From: Loigolactobacillus jiayinensis
Lineage (GTDB): Bacteria > Bacillota > Bacilli > Lactobacillales > Lactobacillaceae
Direction: 5' to 3'
NCBI RefSeq assembly: GCF_003946445.1
Contig: NZ_RHOF01000001.1
Coordinates: 62,001 to 126,000 of the forward strand
DNA: 64,000 nucleotides
Below, one piece after another: positions 28,372-36,216 of the stretch (position 1 is the first letter of the stretch; each line of letters begins with the position of its first letter). The position numbers and the translations under genes are program-made. The notes under the pieces are model-generated. The model was not told the DNA's origin. It saw nothing but the letters and a program-made list of their open reading frames with translations, and made no database searches.

Positions 28372-29190
28372 ATGCAAAGTGAATTAGAGTTACCAACTAA
28401 AGTGCATAAAGCTAAACAAACTAGAAAATTAAAGCCCCATCCCCGCGTACGTAAATTAGCGTGGCTGACTTTATCAATTACAGTAGCAATTGGTGTTTGG
28501 TGGTTACTGTCAGTACTGCCGGGCACGAAAGAAAGTTTTCCTAACCCAGTAGCGGTAGCGTCAGCGGTCGGTACTATGCTTGGTCGTGGCGTATTATTCA
28601 GCGATATTGGCTCCAGCTTATTCTCGGTGATTTGGGGTTTTGTTTTTGGCTTTATCTTCGCCTTACCGATCGCTATTTTAATGGCATGGTACAAACCATT
28701 GGAAAATATCATCGGCCCTTGGATTCAATTTATCCGTAGCATTCCGCCATTGGCTTACGTGCCGCTAGTTGTTGTTTCCGCTGGTATTGGCGCTAAAGCA
28801 CAGATCATTGTCATCTGTATTGCGACTTTCTTAGTCATGACAGTCACCATTTATCAAGGCGTGGTCAACATTGATCCAACCTTGATCAAGGCCGCACGGG
28901 TGCTCGGCGCGCGTGATCGTGATATTTTCGTCCACGTGATCGTACCCGCGGCGACACCATACATTATCACCGCCGTTCGCTTAGGCGCGACGACTGCTTT
29001 GACCACATTGATTGCGGCTGAGTCAACCGGCGCTGAAGCAGGCCTGGGTATGCGGATCCAATCATTGAGTCAAACCTTTGATATGGCACCAATGATGTTA
29101 TACATCATTATTATCGGGATCATTGGGATCACTTTAGATAAATTAATTCGGATGTTTGAAAGGAAGGTTACCAAATGGCAGGACAAATAA
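28372..29190 (+). CDS. Sulfonate/taurine/nitrate-type ABC transporter permease
   Basis: This 272-residue membrane permease belongs to the SsuC/TauC family: a Lys/Arg-rich cytoplasmic N-terminus, about six membrane spans, and the EAA loop 'AARVLGARDRDIFVHVIVPA' (about residues 172-191). ATG 28372 is preferred over ATG 28366 because AGGAG (28360 area) is then 9 bases away. It overlaps the ATPase gene and is the first gene of operon 1. The substrate is inferred to be an organosulfonate from the family and the linked catabolic genes. Confidence 0.85.
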   Translation: MQSELELPTKVHKAKQTRKLKPHPRVRKLAWLTLSITVAIGVWWLLSVLPGTKESFPNPVAVASAVGTMLGRGVLFSDIGSSLFSVIWGFVFGFIFALPIAILMAWYKPLENIIGPWIQFIRSIPPLAYVPLVVVSAGIGAKAQIIVICIATFLVMTVTIYQGVVNIDPTLIKAARVLGARDRDIFVHVIVPAATPYIITAVRLGATTALTTLIAAESTGAEAGLGMRIQSLSQTFDMAPMMLYIIIIGIIGITLDKLIRMFERKVTKWQDK

Positions 29191-29948
29191 AATTAGCGAT
29201 TGATCATGTTTCAAAAACGTATCAATCCGAACGTGGTGAAACAACCGCGATTCATGATATTAACTTAAAAATTACTGAAAATGAATTTGTAACTGTGATT
29301 GGGCCTTCTGGCTGTGGTAAATCCACCTTATTGAACATCATTGCTGGACTAGAACCAGCAACTGACGGCAAAATTATTTGTGATGGCCAACCAGTACAAG
29401 GGACTGGCAGTGAGCGGGGCGTGGTTTTTCAGCAGTACGCGTTGTTTCCTTGGTTAACGGTACGCCAGAATGTGGCATTTGGTTTGAAAATGCGTAAGGA
29501 CAAATCAGCTGCAGCGCAGGAACGGGTCAATCATTATATTGAAATCGTTGGCCTCAGTGAATTTGCGGATCGCTATCCCAAAGAATTATCTGGGGGGATG
29601 CGGCAACGTGTGGCGATTGCTCGCGCTTATGCCGCCAATCCTGCCGTCTTATTGATGGATGAACCATTTGGGGCGTTAGATGCGCAAACTCGCGGTCAGT
29701 TACAGGAAGAATTATTACAGACATGGGAAAAAGAGCAGAAAACCTGTTTCTTCATTACCCATGATGTGGATGAAGCTATTTTATTGGGGCAGAAGATTGT
29801 GATCATGAATGCCCATCCTGGCACCGTCAAAGAAGTGGTGGCTGTTGACCTAGACTATCCGCGTAATCAGGAAACACGTTTAAGTGAAGCCTTTCTCGCC
29901 ATAAAAAAGCACGTCTGGGCGCAAGTTTATAGCAGCGCAGGCGTTTAA
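29175..29948 (+). CDS. Sulfonate/taurine/nitrate-type ABC transporter ATPase
   Basis: This 257-residue ATPase has Walker A 'GPSGCGKST' (about 43-51), signature 'LSGGMRQRVAIARA' and Walker B 'LLMDEPFGALD'. It is closest to SsuB/TauB/NrtD type energisers. The start lies inside the end of the permease gene, indicating coupling. Confidence 0.88.
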   Translation: MAGQIKLAIDHVSKTYQSERGETTAIHDINLKITENEFVTVIGPSGCGKSTLLNIIAGLEPATDGKIICDGQPVQGTGSERGVVFQQYALFPWLTVRQNVAFGLKMRKDKSAAAQERVNHYIEIVGLSEFADRYPKELSGGMRQRVAIARAYAANPAVLLMDEPFGALDAQTRGQLQEELLQTWEKEQKTCFFITHDVDEAILLGQKIVIMNAHPGTVKEVVAVDLDYPRNQETRLSEAFLAIKKHVWAQVYSSAGV

Positions 29949-29966
29949 TTAAAAGGAGCTGAAAAA

Positions 29967-30992
29967 ATGAAAAAGAAACTTTGGGGGTTAATTGCCCTTT
30001 TGTCACTGTTTATGATGTTATTCGCCTCATTTGGTAATAGTTCTAGTACCCAGGCCGCCAGCAAGACTGAAACCATTAAAATTGGTTATATGGGTTCAGT
30101 TAATAGCGTTGGCCTGGCCGCGATTGCCAAGCAGGCGGGCTATTATGAAAAGCAAGGCTTGAAGGTCAAATTAGTTGAGTTCGCCGATGGGCCATCAGTT
30201 ATTGCCGCTATGAAATCCGGCAGTATTGATATTGGTGAAATTGGTCCCGGTGCGCACACGCAGGTTGCACAAGGTAACGCCAAAATCGTTATGTTTGACG
30301 GTCTGAGCACCTCTGATAAAATCATTGCCAATAAAAAATCAGGCATTAGCTCAATCAAAGATTTAAAAGGCAAGAAAGTGGCGGTTGTTGTCGGGACGAC
30401 TAGTCAAGTTATTTTAGATGCTGCGCTGAAAAAGGCGGGCATGACTGAAAGTGACGTTAAAGTTGTCAGTATGAGTGTGAACTCGATCGTCAACGCAATG
30501 GTTTCTGGCAAAATTGATGCCGCCGCAACTTGGGCACCAGGCACAACTAAAATCAAAGAAAAATTAGGCAAAAATGCGGTTACGTTAGCCACTGATAATG
30601 ATTTTACTGATTCAATGCCATTTACTTGTTCATGGATCGTTACCCCAAGTTACGCTAAGAAACACAAAGCAACGATCTTGAAATTTGATAAAGCAATGTT
30701 ACAAGCAATGAACTATCGTGAAAGTGGCGGTAAGAATGCAGCTAAATGGATCGCGAAACAATTAGGCTTTAGTGAAAGCGACGTTAAGAAGCAGATCACT
30801 AGCACTGAAAAGATCTACACGTCGAAGCAGTTGGTTAAGCTAATTAATAACGGCAACTTGCTACAGTATTATACCAAGCAACAAAAGAACTTCATCAAGC
30901 TGGGTATTTTAAAGGATACCGGTAAGTTGGAAACAGCTAAAGATTACGTGATGACCGATATGATCAAGAAAGCAGCAGCGGCGATTGAATAA
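29967..30992 (+). CDS. SsuA/TauA-like substrate-binding protein
   Basis: This 341-residue binding protein of the NMT1/SsuA-like family ('IKIGYMGSVNSVGLA', 'KSGSIDIGEIGPGAHTQVA', 'AATWAPGT') presents the ligand to the transporter encoded just upstream. The N-terminus is a signal peptide ending near AQA-ASK with no lipobox cysteine. That is unusual for a Gram-positive binding protein, which is normally lipid-anchored. The protein could stay as an uncleaved anchor or be released. The ligand is unknown; a sulfonate is the family expectation. Confidence 0.85.
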   Translation: MKKKLWGLIALLSLFMMLFASFGNSSSTQAASKTETIKIGYMGSVNSVGLAAIAKQAGYYEKQGLKVKLVEFADGPSVIAAMKSGSIDIGEIGPGAHTQVAQGNAKIVMFDGLSTSDKIIANKKSGISSIKDLKGKKVAVVVGTTSQVILDAALKKAGMTESDVKVVSMSVNSIVNAMVSGKIDAAATWAPGTTKIKEKLGKNAVTLATDNDFTDSMPFTCSWIVTPSYAKKHKATILKFDKAMLQAMNYRESGGKNAAKWIAKQLGFSESDVKKQITSTEKIYTSKQLVKLINNGNLLQYYTKQQKNFIKLGILKDTGKLETAKDYVMTDMIKKAAAAIE

Positions 30993-31018
30993 CTAAATTC
31001 AATTTAGATGATTTGATG

Positions 31019-31054
31019 AGGAGCTGCGGCAAAGCAATTTTTGTCACAGCTCCT
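31019..31054 (+). promoter_or_regulatory. Hairpin between transport and catabolic genes of operon 1
   Basis: AGGAGCTG (31019-31026) pairs with CAGCTCCT (31047-31054) around a 20-base loop, followed by only TTTC. The U-tract is too poor for a good terminator, so it may cause partial termination or protect the upstream mRNA. Confidence 0.4.
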
Positions 31055-31096
31055 TTCAATTAAATTAAAACTTAAAACAATGAGGAGCAATCAATT

Positions 31097-32461
31097 ATGG
31101 CTAATTTATTATATATTCCGGTTGAACGGCGTTTATTTGATGCCGCAGCAGCAGACCAGATTTACGACGAAATGTTGATGGTGCTGGCACCTTATCACGC
31201 AACGGTTCCAGCACATAATTTAGGCACACCTGAGGAAATGGGTGACTATCTAACCAGTGTTAATCAGCAAGATTTTGCTGGTATCATTTTCCACAATACG
31301 TCGTTTACCGGTGCCGAATTTATTGAACAAATTGCTGATCGTTTTCCCAGCACACCAATCTTGTTGGTGGCGTCGCGGGCACCTAGTATTGGTGGCTGGC
31401 TGCGCTTAAATGGTGGCACTGGCTTGATCAGTACCGCTAACAGTCTGATGCGGCGCCAGCATGCCTATAGTTACATCTATGGTGATCCAAATGAAGCGGC
31501 CGTCCAAACCGCCATCAAGAATTTTAGTCAGGCCGTGACTTTGAAAGCTAAATTAGCTAAGCTTAAAATCGGCGTGGTTGGTACTTATCCGTTAGGCTTT
31601 GCCTTTGCCGGTGTTGACGAAGCCGCCTTGCAGGAAACGTTCGGTACCAAGTTATTACATTACGAGGTTGATACAGCATTTGCTGACGCGACGGCGCTAC
31701 CGGAGACTGATTATCAAGTTGAACTGGATTATGCGCAAGCCCATATGCGGCATCTTGATCCTGAACTACCAGAAACCATTAAATACGTTAAATTTGTAAC
31801 TTTAATGCACCAATGGCAACAACGTGATGGTTTTAAGGCGTTGGCGTCACGGTGTTGGCCAGACTTTTTCGATAAGTATGCGGCCGCACCTGGCGCTGTC
31901 TGGTCACAGCTTTGTGACGAAGGGCTGCCCACTGCAATGGAATGCGATATACACGGCGCTTTAGCCATGTATATTTTGCAACAAATGCAATCCAGCGATG
32001 CGCCAGTCTACATGGGCGATATTTCTAGCTTTGACACCAGCGATAACACGATTTCCGTGTGGCATGATTATGGGCCATTTGCCATGGCTAATCCTAAATA
32101 TGGCGTTGAAACCAGCGTCCATCCTAATCGGAAAATGCCAGTTAGTCCTCAATTTGTACTCAAACCAGGTCGCGTGACGTTATTACGCGTGCACGTTAAC
32201 GCTGCTGGTAAGTATGAACTGGTTGCGCTAAGTGGTGCTGCCCAGGACGCACCAGCTCAATTTGATGGTGTTTCTGGCCGAATTAAATTAGATGCTCCGG
32301 TAGAACATGTTTTCGATGATATTGTCAGCCACGGTTATGAACAACATTATGCGCTGATCTATGGCGATTTTGCCGCAGAAATTAAAACGTTAGGCGCATT
32401 GCTGCAGTTACCAACGCATATTTATCAGGAGGTGGCTTATGACACTAGTGACCGCAAGTGA
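31097..32461 (+). CDS. L-fucose/L-arabinose isomerase-like protein
   Basis: This 454-residue protein has the fold and length of the fucose-isomerase-related group (COG2407-like). An N-terminal Rossmann-like part (about 1-190) is followed by a metal-site region 'PTAMECDIHGALAMYIL' (Glu near residue 282), which corresponds to the ECD/EVD-x2-GA motif of FucI and AraA, and a C-terminal domain with 'HDYGPFAMANP'. Family members convert aldoses to ketoses with a divalent metal. Beside an organosulfonate-type importer, aldolase, Pfk-like kinase and aldehyde dehydrogenase, it may isomerise a sulfonated or other modified sugar. GAGGAG precedes the ATG. The substrate is not proven. Confidence 0.7.
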   Translation: MANLLYIPVERRLFDAAAADQIYDEMLMVLAPYHATVPAHNLGTPEEMGDYLTSVNQQDFAGIIFHNTSFTGAEFIEQIADRFPSTPILLVASRAPSIGGWLRLNGGTGLISTANSLMRRQHAYSYIYGDPNEAAVQTAIKNFSQAVTLKAKLAKLKIGVVGTYPLGFAFAGVDEAALQETFGTKLLHYEVDTAFADATALPETDYQVELDYAQAHMRHLDPELPETIKYVKFVTLMHQWQQRDGFKALASRCWPDFFDKYAAAPGAVWSQLCDEGLPTAMECDIHGALAMYILQQMQSSDAPVYMGDISSFDTSDNTISVWHDYGPFAMANPKYGVETSVHPNRKMPVSPQFVLKPGRVTLLRVHVNAAGKYELVALSGAAQDAPAQFDGVSGRIKLDAPVEHVFDDIVSHGYEQHYALIYGDFAAEIKTLGALLQLPTHIYQEVAYDTSDRK

Positions 32462-33302
32462 GCTGACTAAGGCTGCACAACAAGCCCAGTACGCAGTGGG
32501 TGCCTTCAACGTGACGAGTATCGCCATGGCGCGCGGTGTTGTCGCTGCCGCTGAAGCACAACGCTCGCCAGTGATTCTGCAAATTGGTGAAAAGCAACTC
32601 ACCAATTACGTGCCATTGGACTTAATTGGCCCCGTGATGTTACAGCTGGCCCACACCGCTAGCGTGCCAGTTGCTGTTCATTTAGATCATGGCTTCAGTT
32701 ATGACGTGATCATGCAGGCACTAAAAATTGGCTTTAGCTCGGTAATGATCGATGCCTCGCAAGCTGATTTTACGGCAAATGTGGCCCAGACGCGAGCTGT
32801 TGTTCAAGCGGCGCACGCACTAGGCGTGTCGGTGGAGGCGGAACTTGGCCCGATGAACCGCGAAGGTGGTGGTGTTGCAGTTGATTACAGTCAATTGGCA
32901 CACACCTACACTGATCCTAAAGAAGCTGAACGCTTTGTCACCCAAACTAACGTGGACATGCTAGCCGTCGCGTATGGCACCGTTCATGGCGTATATTCGC
33001 AGACGCCGCATTTAAGTTTTGAACGGTTACAGCAAATCAAACAGTTAGTCGCGCTCCCTTTGGTGGTTCACGGGGGCTCTGGGCTGGCTGATGATGATTA
33101 TCAACGTTCAATTGACAATGGTATTTGTAAAATTAATTATTACTCAACGCTTGCCTATCATGTGGCTAACGCAGTTAAGCAACGATTACAACAGACCACA
33201 GAACAGACTTTTATTTCCGATGTTGATCAATGGACACAGCAACTAGTTCAAAATGAAGTCGCAGCTAAGCTCAAGGTTTTTGGCTCAGCTGGTCAGATAT
33301 AA
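32439..33302 (+). CDS. Class II fructose-bisphosphate/tagatose-bisphosphate-type aldolase
   Basis: This 287-residue zinc aldolase has 'HLDHG' at residues 81-85 (D83 catalytic, H84 zinc), 'EAELG' near 133, 'HGGSG' near 206 and the phosphate-binding 'KINYYS'. It cleaves ketose 1-phosphates or bisphosphates to dihydroxyacetone phosphate and an aldehyde. It overlaps the isomerase gene by 23 bases and shares its mRNA. It is probably not the housekeeping glycolytic aldolase, since it sits in a sugar-specific operon; cleavage of a phosphorylated sulfo-ketose is an inference. Confidence 0.88.
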   Translation: MTLVTASELTKAAQQAQYAVGAFNVTSIAMARGVVAAAEAQRSPVILQIGEKQLTNYVPLDLIGPVMLQLAHTASVPVAVHLDHGFSYDVIMQALKIGFSSVMIDASQADFTANVAQTRAVVQAAHALGVSVEAELGPMNREGGGVAVDYSQLAHTYTDPKEAERFVTQTNVDMLAVAYGTVHGVYSQTPHLSFERLQQIKQLVALPLVVHGGSGLADDDYQRSIDNGICKINYYSTLAYHVANAVKQRLQQTTEQTFISDVDQWTQQLVQNEVAAKLKVFGSAGQI

Positions 33303-33305
33303 AGC

Positions 33306-33343
33306 AATACCGTGAAGAAAAATAAACTTCACGGTATTTTTTT
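33306..33343 (+). terminator. Intrinsic terminator of operon 1
   Basis: AATACCGTGAAG and CTTCACGGTATT form a perfect 12-bp stem, then seven T. Confidence 0.9.
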
Positions 33344-33349
33344 GTTCAC

Positions 33350-33377
33350 AAAAATAGTCGCCCTTAGGTGGACGACT
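33350..33377 (-). terminator. Intrinsic terminator after the Pfk-like gene
   Basis: Read on the - strand, AGTCG-T-CC pairs with GG-G-CGACT and is followed by ATTTTTG. Confidence 0.6.
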
Positions 33378-33388
33378 AAACTTAATGC

Positions 33389-34537
33389 TTAATTGAAATT
33401 AACGATTTCCGGTAACGGCGTATCGGCTAAGCGTGGGCCTAGCCAGTTGCGATAGTCGGTGGTGATGCCGTTGCCAGCGGCGTTAATGTAGTGGGCAGGC
33501 AATACGCGCGTTTGCTGGGCGACAGCAGCTAGTGGCAGTAATTCGTAGTGTGTTTTGGCATTGTGATCTGTCAGCAGGCCGACTAGCTGATCGGTTTGCT
33601 CATCAAGTACAGCGGCAACGGCCATTCTGCCAGCGGCAATTGCTTCAGTACGATCGCGCTTAGTTTGGGCGGCAATACTTGCGCGACCAGCTAAACCAGG
33701 CTTTTCATTACGTGCTTTGAGGCCTAATTGTTTAGTGACTTGTTCCGCTAAATAACTACCAACCTCACCAAAATAAACAGCACGACCAGCTTTAAAACGA
33801 GTAGGAACAATTGATTGACCAGCAGCATTCTTTAAGCCTTCTGCCACGACGACGATGGCCGACCCTTTCTGTGCATAAACAGCTTGGACGTCATGAAGAA
33901 ATTGTGTTTCGTCAAAGGCGTGTTCGGGTACGTAAATTAAGTCTGGTGCTAATCGTTCGGTCGGCTTAGCAGCTAAAGCGGCGGCAGCAGTTAGCCAGCC
34001 AGCGTTGCGCCCCATTAATTCGATAATACAAACATGGATCGGTAAGCTGGCCACATCAGCCGCAATTTCGCGTACTGTTTGGCGAATATAATTAGCGGCA
34101 CTAAGAAATCCCGGTGCATGATCAATGCCACCGAGATCGTTGTCGATAGTTTTCGGGATGCCTAGCACACTAATGCCAGTGGGGCGACAAGCTGTGGCTA
34201 ACTTGTGAGCGGTGGTCATGGTGCCATTACCGCCGCTCATTAGTACAAAATCAATTTGATTTTGCTGCAGTATTTTGACTAAGTGTGGATAATCTTGTTG
34301 TTGCAGTGGTGTCCGCGATGAACCAATCGCGGTGCCAGGTGAGTGAAGTAAGGCGGCAATTTCCACATCGCTACGCTCGGATAAGGGGATGAAATCTTCA
34401 CCAAGTAAACCGGCGATCCCGTTACGGGCGCCAAGCACTTCTAAATGTTGTGCTTGGCCGGCTTTGATCACGCCGTATAAGGAGCTATTTAAAACAGCGG
34501 TGGGGCCGCCACCGTGAATGACTAATAATCGTTGCAT
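33389..34537 (-). CDS. PfkA-family phosphofructokinase-like sugar kinase
   Basis: This 382-residue protein is of the phosphofructokinase family: 'GGGPTAVLN' (9-17), 'SGGNGTM', 'GIPKTIDNDLGG' and 'ELMGRNAGWL'. It has Gly in the GGNGT loop, as in ATP-dependent enzymes, but Lys in PKTIDND, as in PPi-dependent and group III enzymes, so the phosphate donor cannot be assigned. It is not the canonical glycolytic PfkA of lactobacilli, which is about 320 residues with PGTIDND. Located behind the aldehyde dehydrogenase (46-base gap) and facing the aldolase operon, it may phosphorylate the ketose made by the neighbouring isomerase. AAAGGAA precedes the ATG. Confidence 0.82.
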   Translation of the reverse strand: MQRLLVIHGGGPTAVLNSSLYGVIKAGQAQHLEVLGARNGIAGLLGEDFIPLSERSDVEIAALLHSPGTAIGSSRTPLQQQDYPHLVKILQQNQIDFVLMSGGNGTMTTAHKLATACRPTGISVLGIPKTIDNDLGGIDHAPGFLSAANYIRQTVREIAADVASLPIHVCIIELMGRNAGWLTAAAALAAKPTERLAPDLIYVPEHAFDETQFLHDVQAVYAQKGSAIVVVAEGLKNAAGQSIVPTRFKAGRAVYFGEVGSYLAEQVTKQLGLKARNEKPGLAGRASIAAQTKRDRTEAIAAGRMAVAAVLDEQTDQLVGLLTDHNAKTHYELLPLAAVAQQTRVLPAHYINAAGNGITTDYRNWLGPRLADTPLPEIVNFN

Positions 34538-34583
34538 GTTGTGGGTTCCTTTCTGCTGAGACTGGCAATGCGTTTAGTACGCA

Positions 34584-35960
34584 CTAATCTGCGATAACTT
34601 TCTGATTAGCAAATTCAAATAGGGCCTGTTCACTCATTTCACGTCCATAACCGGAGTTTTTAATGCCACCGAAAGGCAATTCGGGCTGGGCAACAGCTTG
34701 TTGATTGATGAAAACTTGGCCAGTTTCGATGTGTGCTGCGACTGCTTGGGCGTGGGCACTTTCACCAAAGACGGTACCAGCCAGACCAAATTGCGATTGA
34801 TTAGCTAGAGCAATGGCGGCTTCGTCGGAATCGACCACATGGATCTGACCAACAGGACCAAATAATTCTTCGTCAAAAATTGGATTGTCCGGCGTGATGT
34901 TACCCAATAAAACAGGCTTAAAGAAATAACCTGTTTGCTCGGTTACACTACCGCCAGCTACTAGGACTTCGGCGCCAGCACTAATTGCCTGATCGACTTG
35001 TTCTTGAATGCGCTGTTGGACTGCGGCTGAAGCTAAAGGCGCCAAGGTAGTGTTTGGCTCACGTGGGTCACCGATTTTTTGTGCTGCAAAGGCCGCTTTA
35101 ACTGCCGCTGTAAAGGCCGGGGCTACTGCTTGGACAACGATGAAGCGTTTCGCCGACACGCAAACTTGGCCGGCGTTTCGTAGGCGTGAGCCAACTGCCG
35201 CTGCGGCTGCCGCTGGCACATCCGCATCAGCTAAAACAACAAATGCATCGTTGCCGCCGAGTTCCAACGTTGATTTAGTTAGCGCTTGGGCCGCTTCACT
35301 AGCAACGGCGCGGCCAGCACGGACAGAGCCAGTTAAGGCAACACCTTGCACGCGTGAATCAGCAATGACAGTGGCAGCTTGTTCATTAGTCAAAAATAAG
35401 TTTTGCAACGCTGCAGACTCAATATCAGCTGCTTGAACCATTTCGGCAAATAATAACGCACAATCAGCGACGCTGGGTGCATGTTTAAGAATGATTGGAT
35501 TGCCTAAAATAAAGTTCGGTGCAAATACGCGCATGACTTGCGTATACGGGAAATTCCACGGTTCGATCGTCAATACGATACCAGTAGGCGCGTAACTGAT
35601 TTGTGCTTGACCGCTACCTTGATATTGACGAACACGAGGTTGTAGCGCTTCAGCACCATGTTTGGCGTAATAATTGGCTACGCCGATGCTGCCATTGACC
35701 TCACCATGACTTTCACGTAACAACTTACCCATATTTGCTGTAGCTGTGGCTGCTAAGCGCTTTTCATTTTGCTTAAAAATGGTTGCTAAACGTTGTAACT
35801 GTTTAGTTCGTTTTTGCACGCCGGCAAAGCCTTGTTGGCGCGTAGCTTGATAATAGGCGTGACCAGTTGTTAAAGCTTTCTCAATAGTTGCTGGTGTCGC
35901 CGTTTGATAGGTGGCACTGATTTTTTCTGTATAAGGGTTGATAACTTGATAATTTACCAT
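34584..35960 (-). CDS. NAD(P)-dependent aldehyde dehydrogenase (GabD/succinate-semialdehyde type)
   Basis: This 458-residue enzyme has the ALDH hallmarks: 'EPWNFPYTQ' (133-141), general base E233 in 'LELGGNDAF', and catalytic C267 in 'NAGQVCVSAKRF'. It is closest in pattern to succinate-semialdehyde dehydrogenases, a group that also includes sulfolactaldehyde dehydrogenases. It oxidises an aldehyde to a carboxylate. As first gene of an operon with the Pfk-like kinase, sharing a promoter type with operon 1, it may oxidise the aldehyde released by the aldolase. GGAGG precedes the ATG. Confidence 0.88.
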   Translation of the reverse strand: MVNYQVINPYTEKISATYQTATPATIEKALTTGHAYYQATRQQGFAGVQKRTKQLQRLATIFKQNEKRLAATATANMGKLLRESHGEVNGSIGVANYYAKHGAEALQPRVRQYQGSGQAQISYAPTGIVLTIEPWNFPYTQVMRVFAPNFILGNPIILKHAPSVADCALLFAEMVQAADIESAALQNLFLTNEQAATVIADSRVQGVALTGSVRAGRAVASEAAQALTKSTLELGGNDAFVVLADADVPAAAAAAVGSRLRNAGQVCVSAKRFIVVQAVAPAFTAAVKAAFAAQKIGDPREPNTTLAPLASAAVQQRIQEQVDQAISAGAEVLVAGGSVTEQTGYFFKPVLLGNITPDNPIFDEELFGPVGQIHVVDSDEAAIALANQSQFGLAGTVFGESAHAQAVAAHIETGQVFINQQAVAQPELPFGGIKNSGYGREMSEQALFEFANQKVIAD

Positions 35961-35991
35961 TTAAAATGACCTCCAATTGTTATTTGACTGC

Positions 35992-36024
35992 AGTATAACG
36001 AGGCAACCTAAAGATAACCTTAAA
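35992..36024 (-). promoter_or_regulatory. Promoter of the aldehyde dehydrogenase-kinase operon with direct repeat
   Basis: On the - strand TTAAGGTT and TTTAGGTT start 11 bases apart (complements at 36016-36023 and 36005-36012), followed by a -10 TATACT (35992-35997). The arrangement mirrors the promoters of operon 1 and operon 2, with more divergence in the repeats. Confidence 0.5.
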
Positions 36025-36150
36025 TGTGATTAAGTTACGATCAGCTCATTAATCCTAGCTACTTGTTTTAACGAACTAGTATTTTTGTAAAAGTAGCCCA
36101 GTTACTTCTCTTAGTAGTAGCTTAACCGCACAAAGAAAATCTTTTTACCT

Positions 36151-36183
36151 TTTAAGTTCGGTTTAAGCTTGTCTGGGTATGCT
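36151..36183 (+). promoter_or_regulatory. Promoter of operon 2 with 11-bp direct repeat
   Basis: TTTAAGTTCGG (36151-36161) is followed directly by TTTAAGCTTGT (36162-36172), CTGGG and a -10 TATGCT (36178-36183). The distance from the second repeat to the -10 is 16 bases, the same as in operon 1. Confidence 0.6.
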
Positions 36184-36216
36184 AGTCTCCAATAAAACAA
36201 ATGGAGATGAACGTTA

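Noticed and set aside
35008-35436. A 142-codon + strand frame opposite the aldehyde dehydrogenase
   Set aside because: It is the complement of a clear ALDH coding sequence and has an Ala-rich, domain-free product typical of an antisense shadow.
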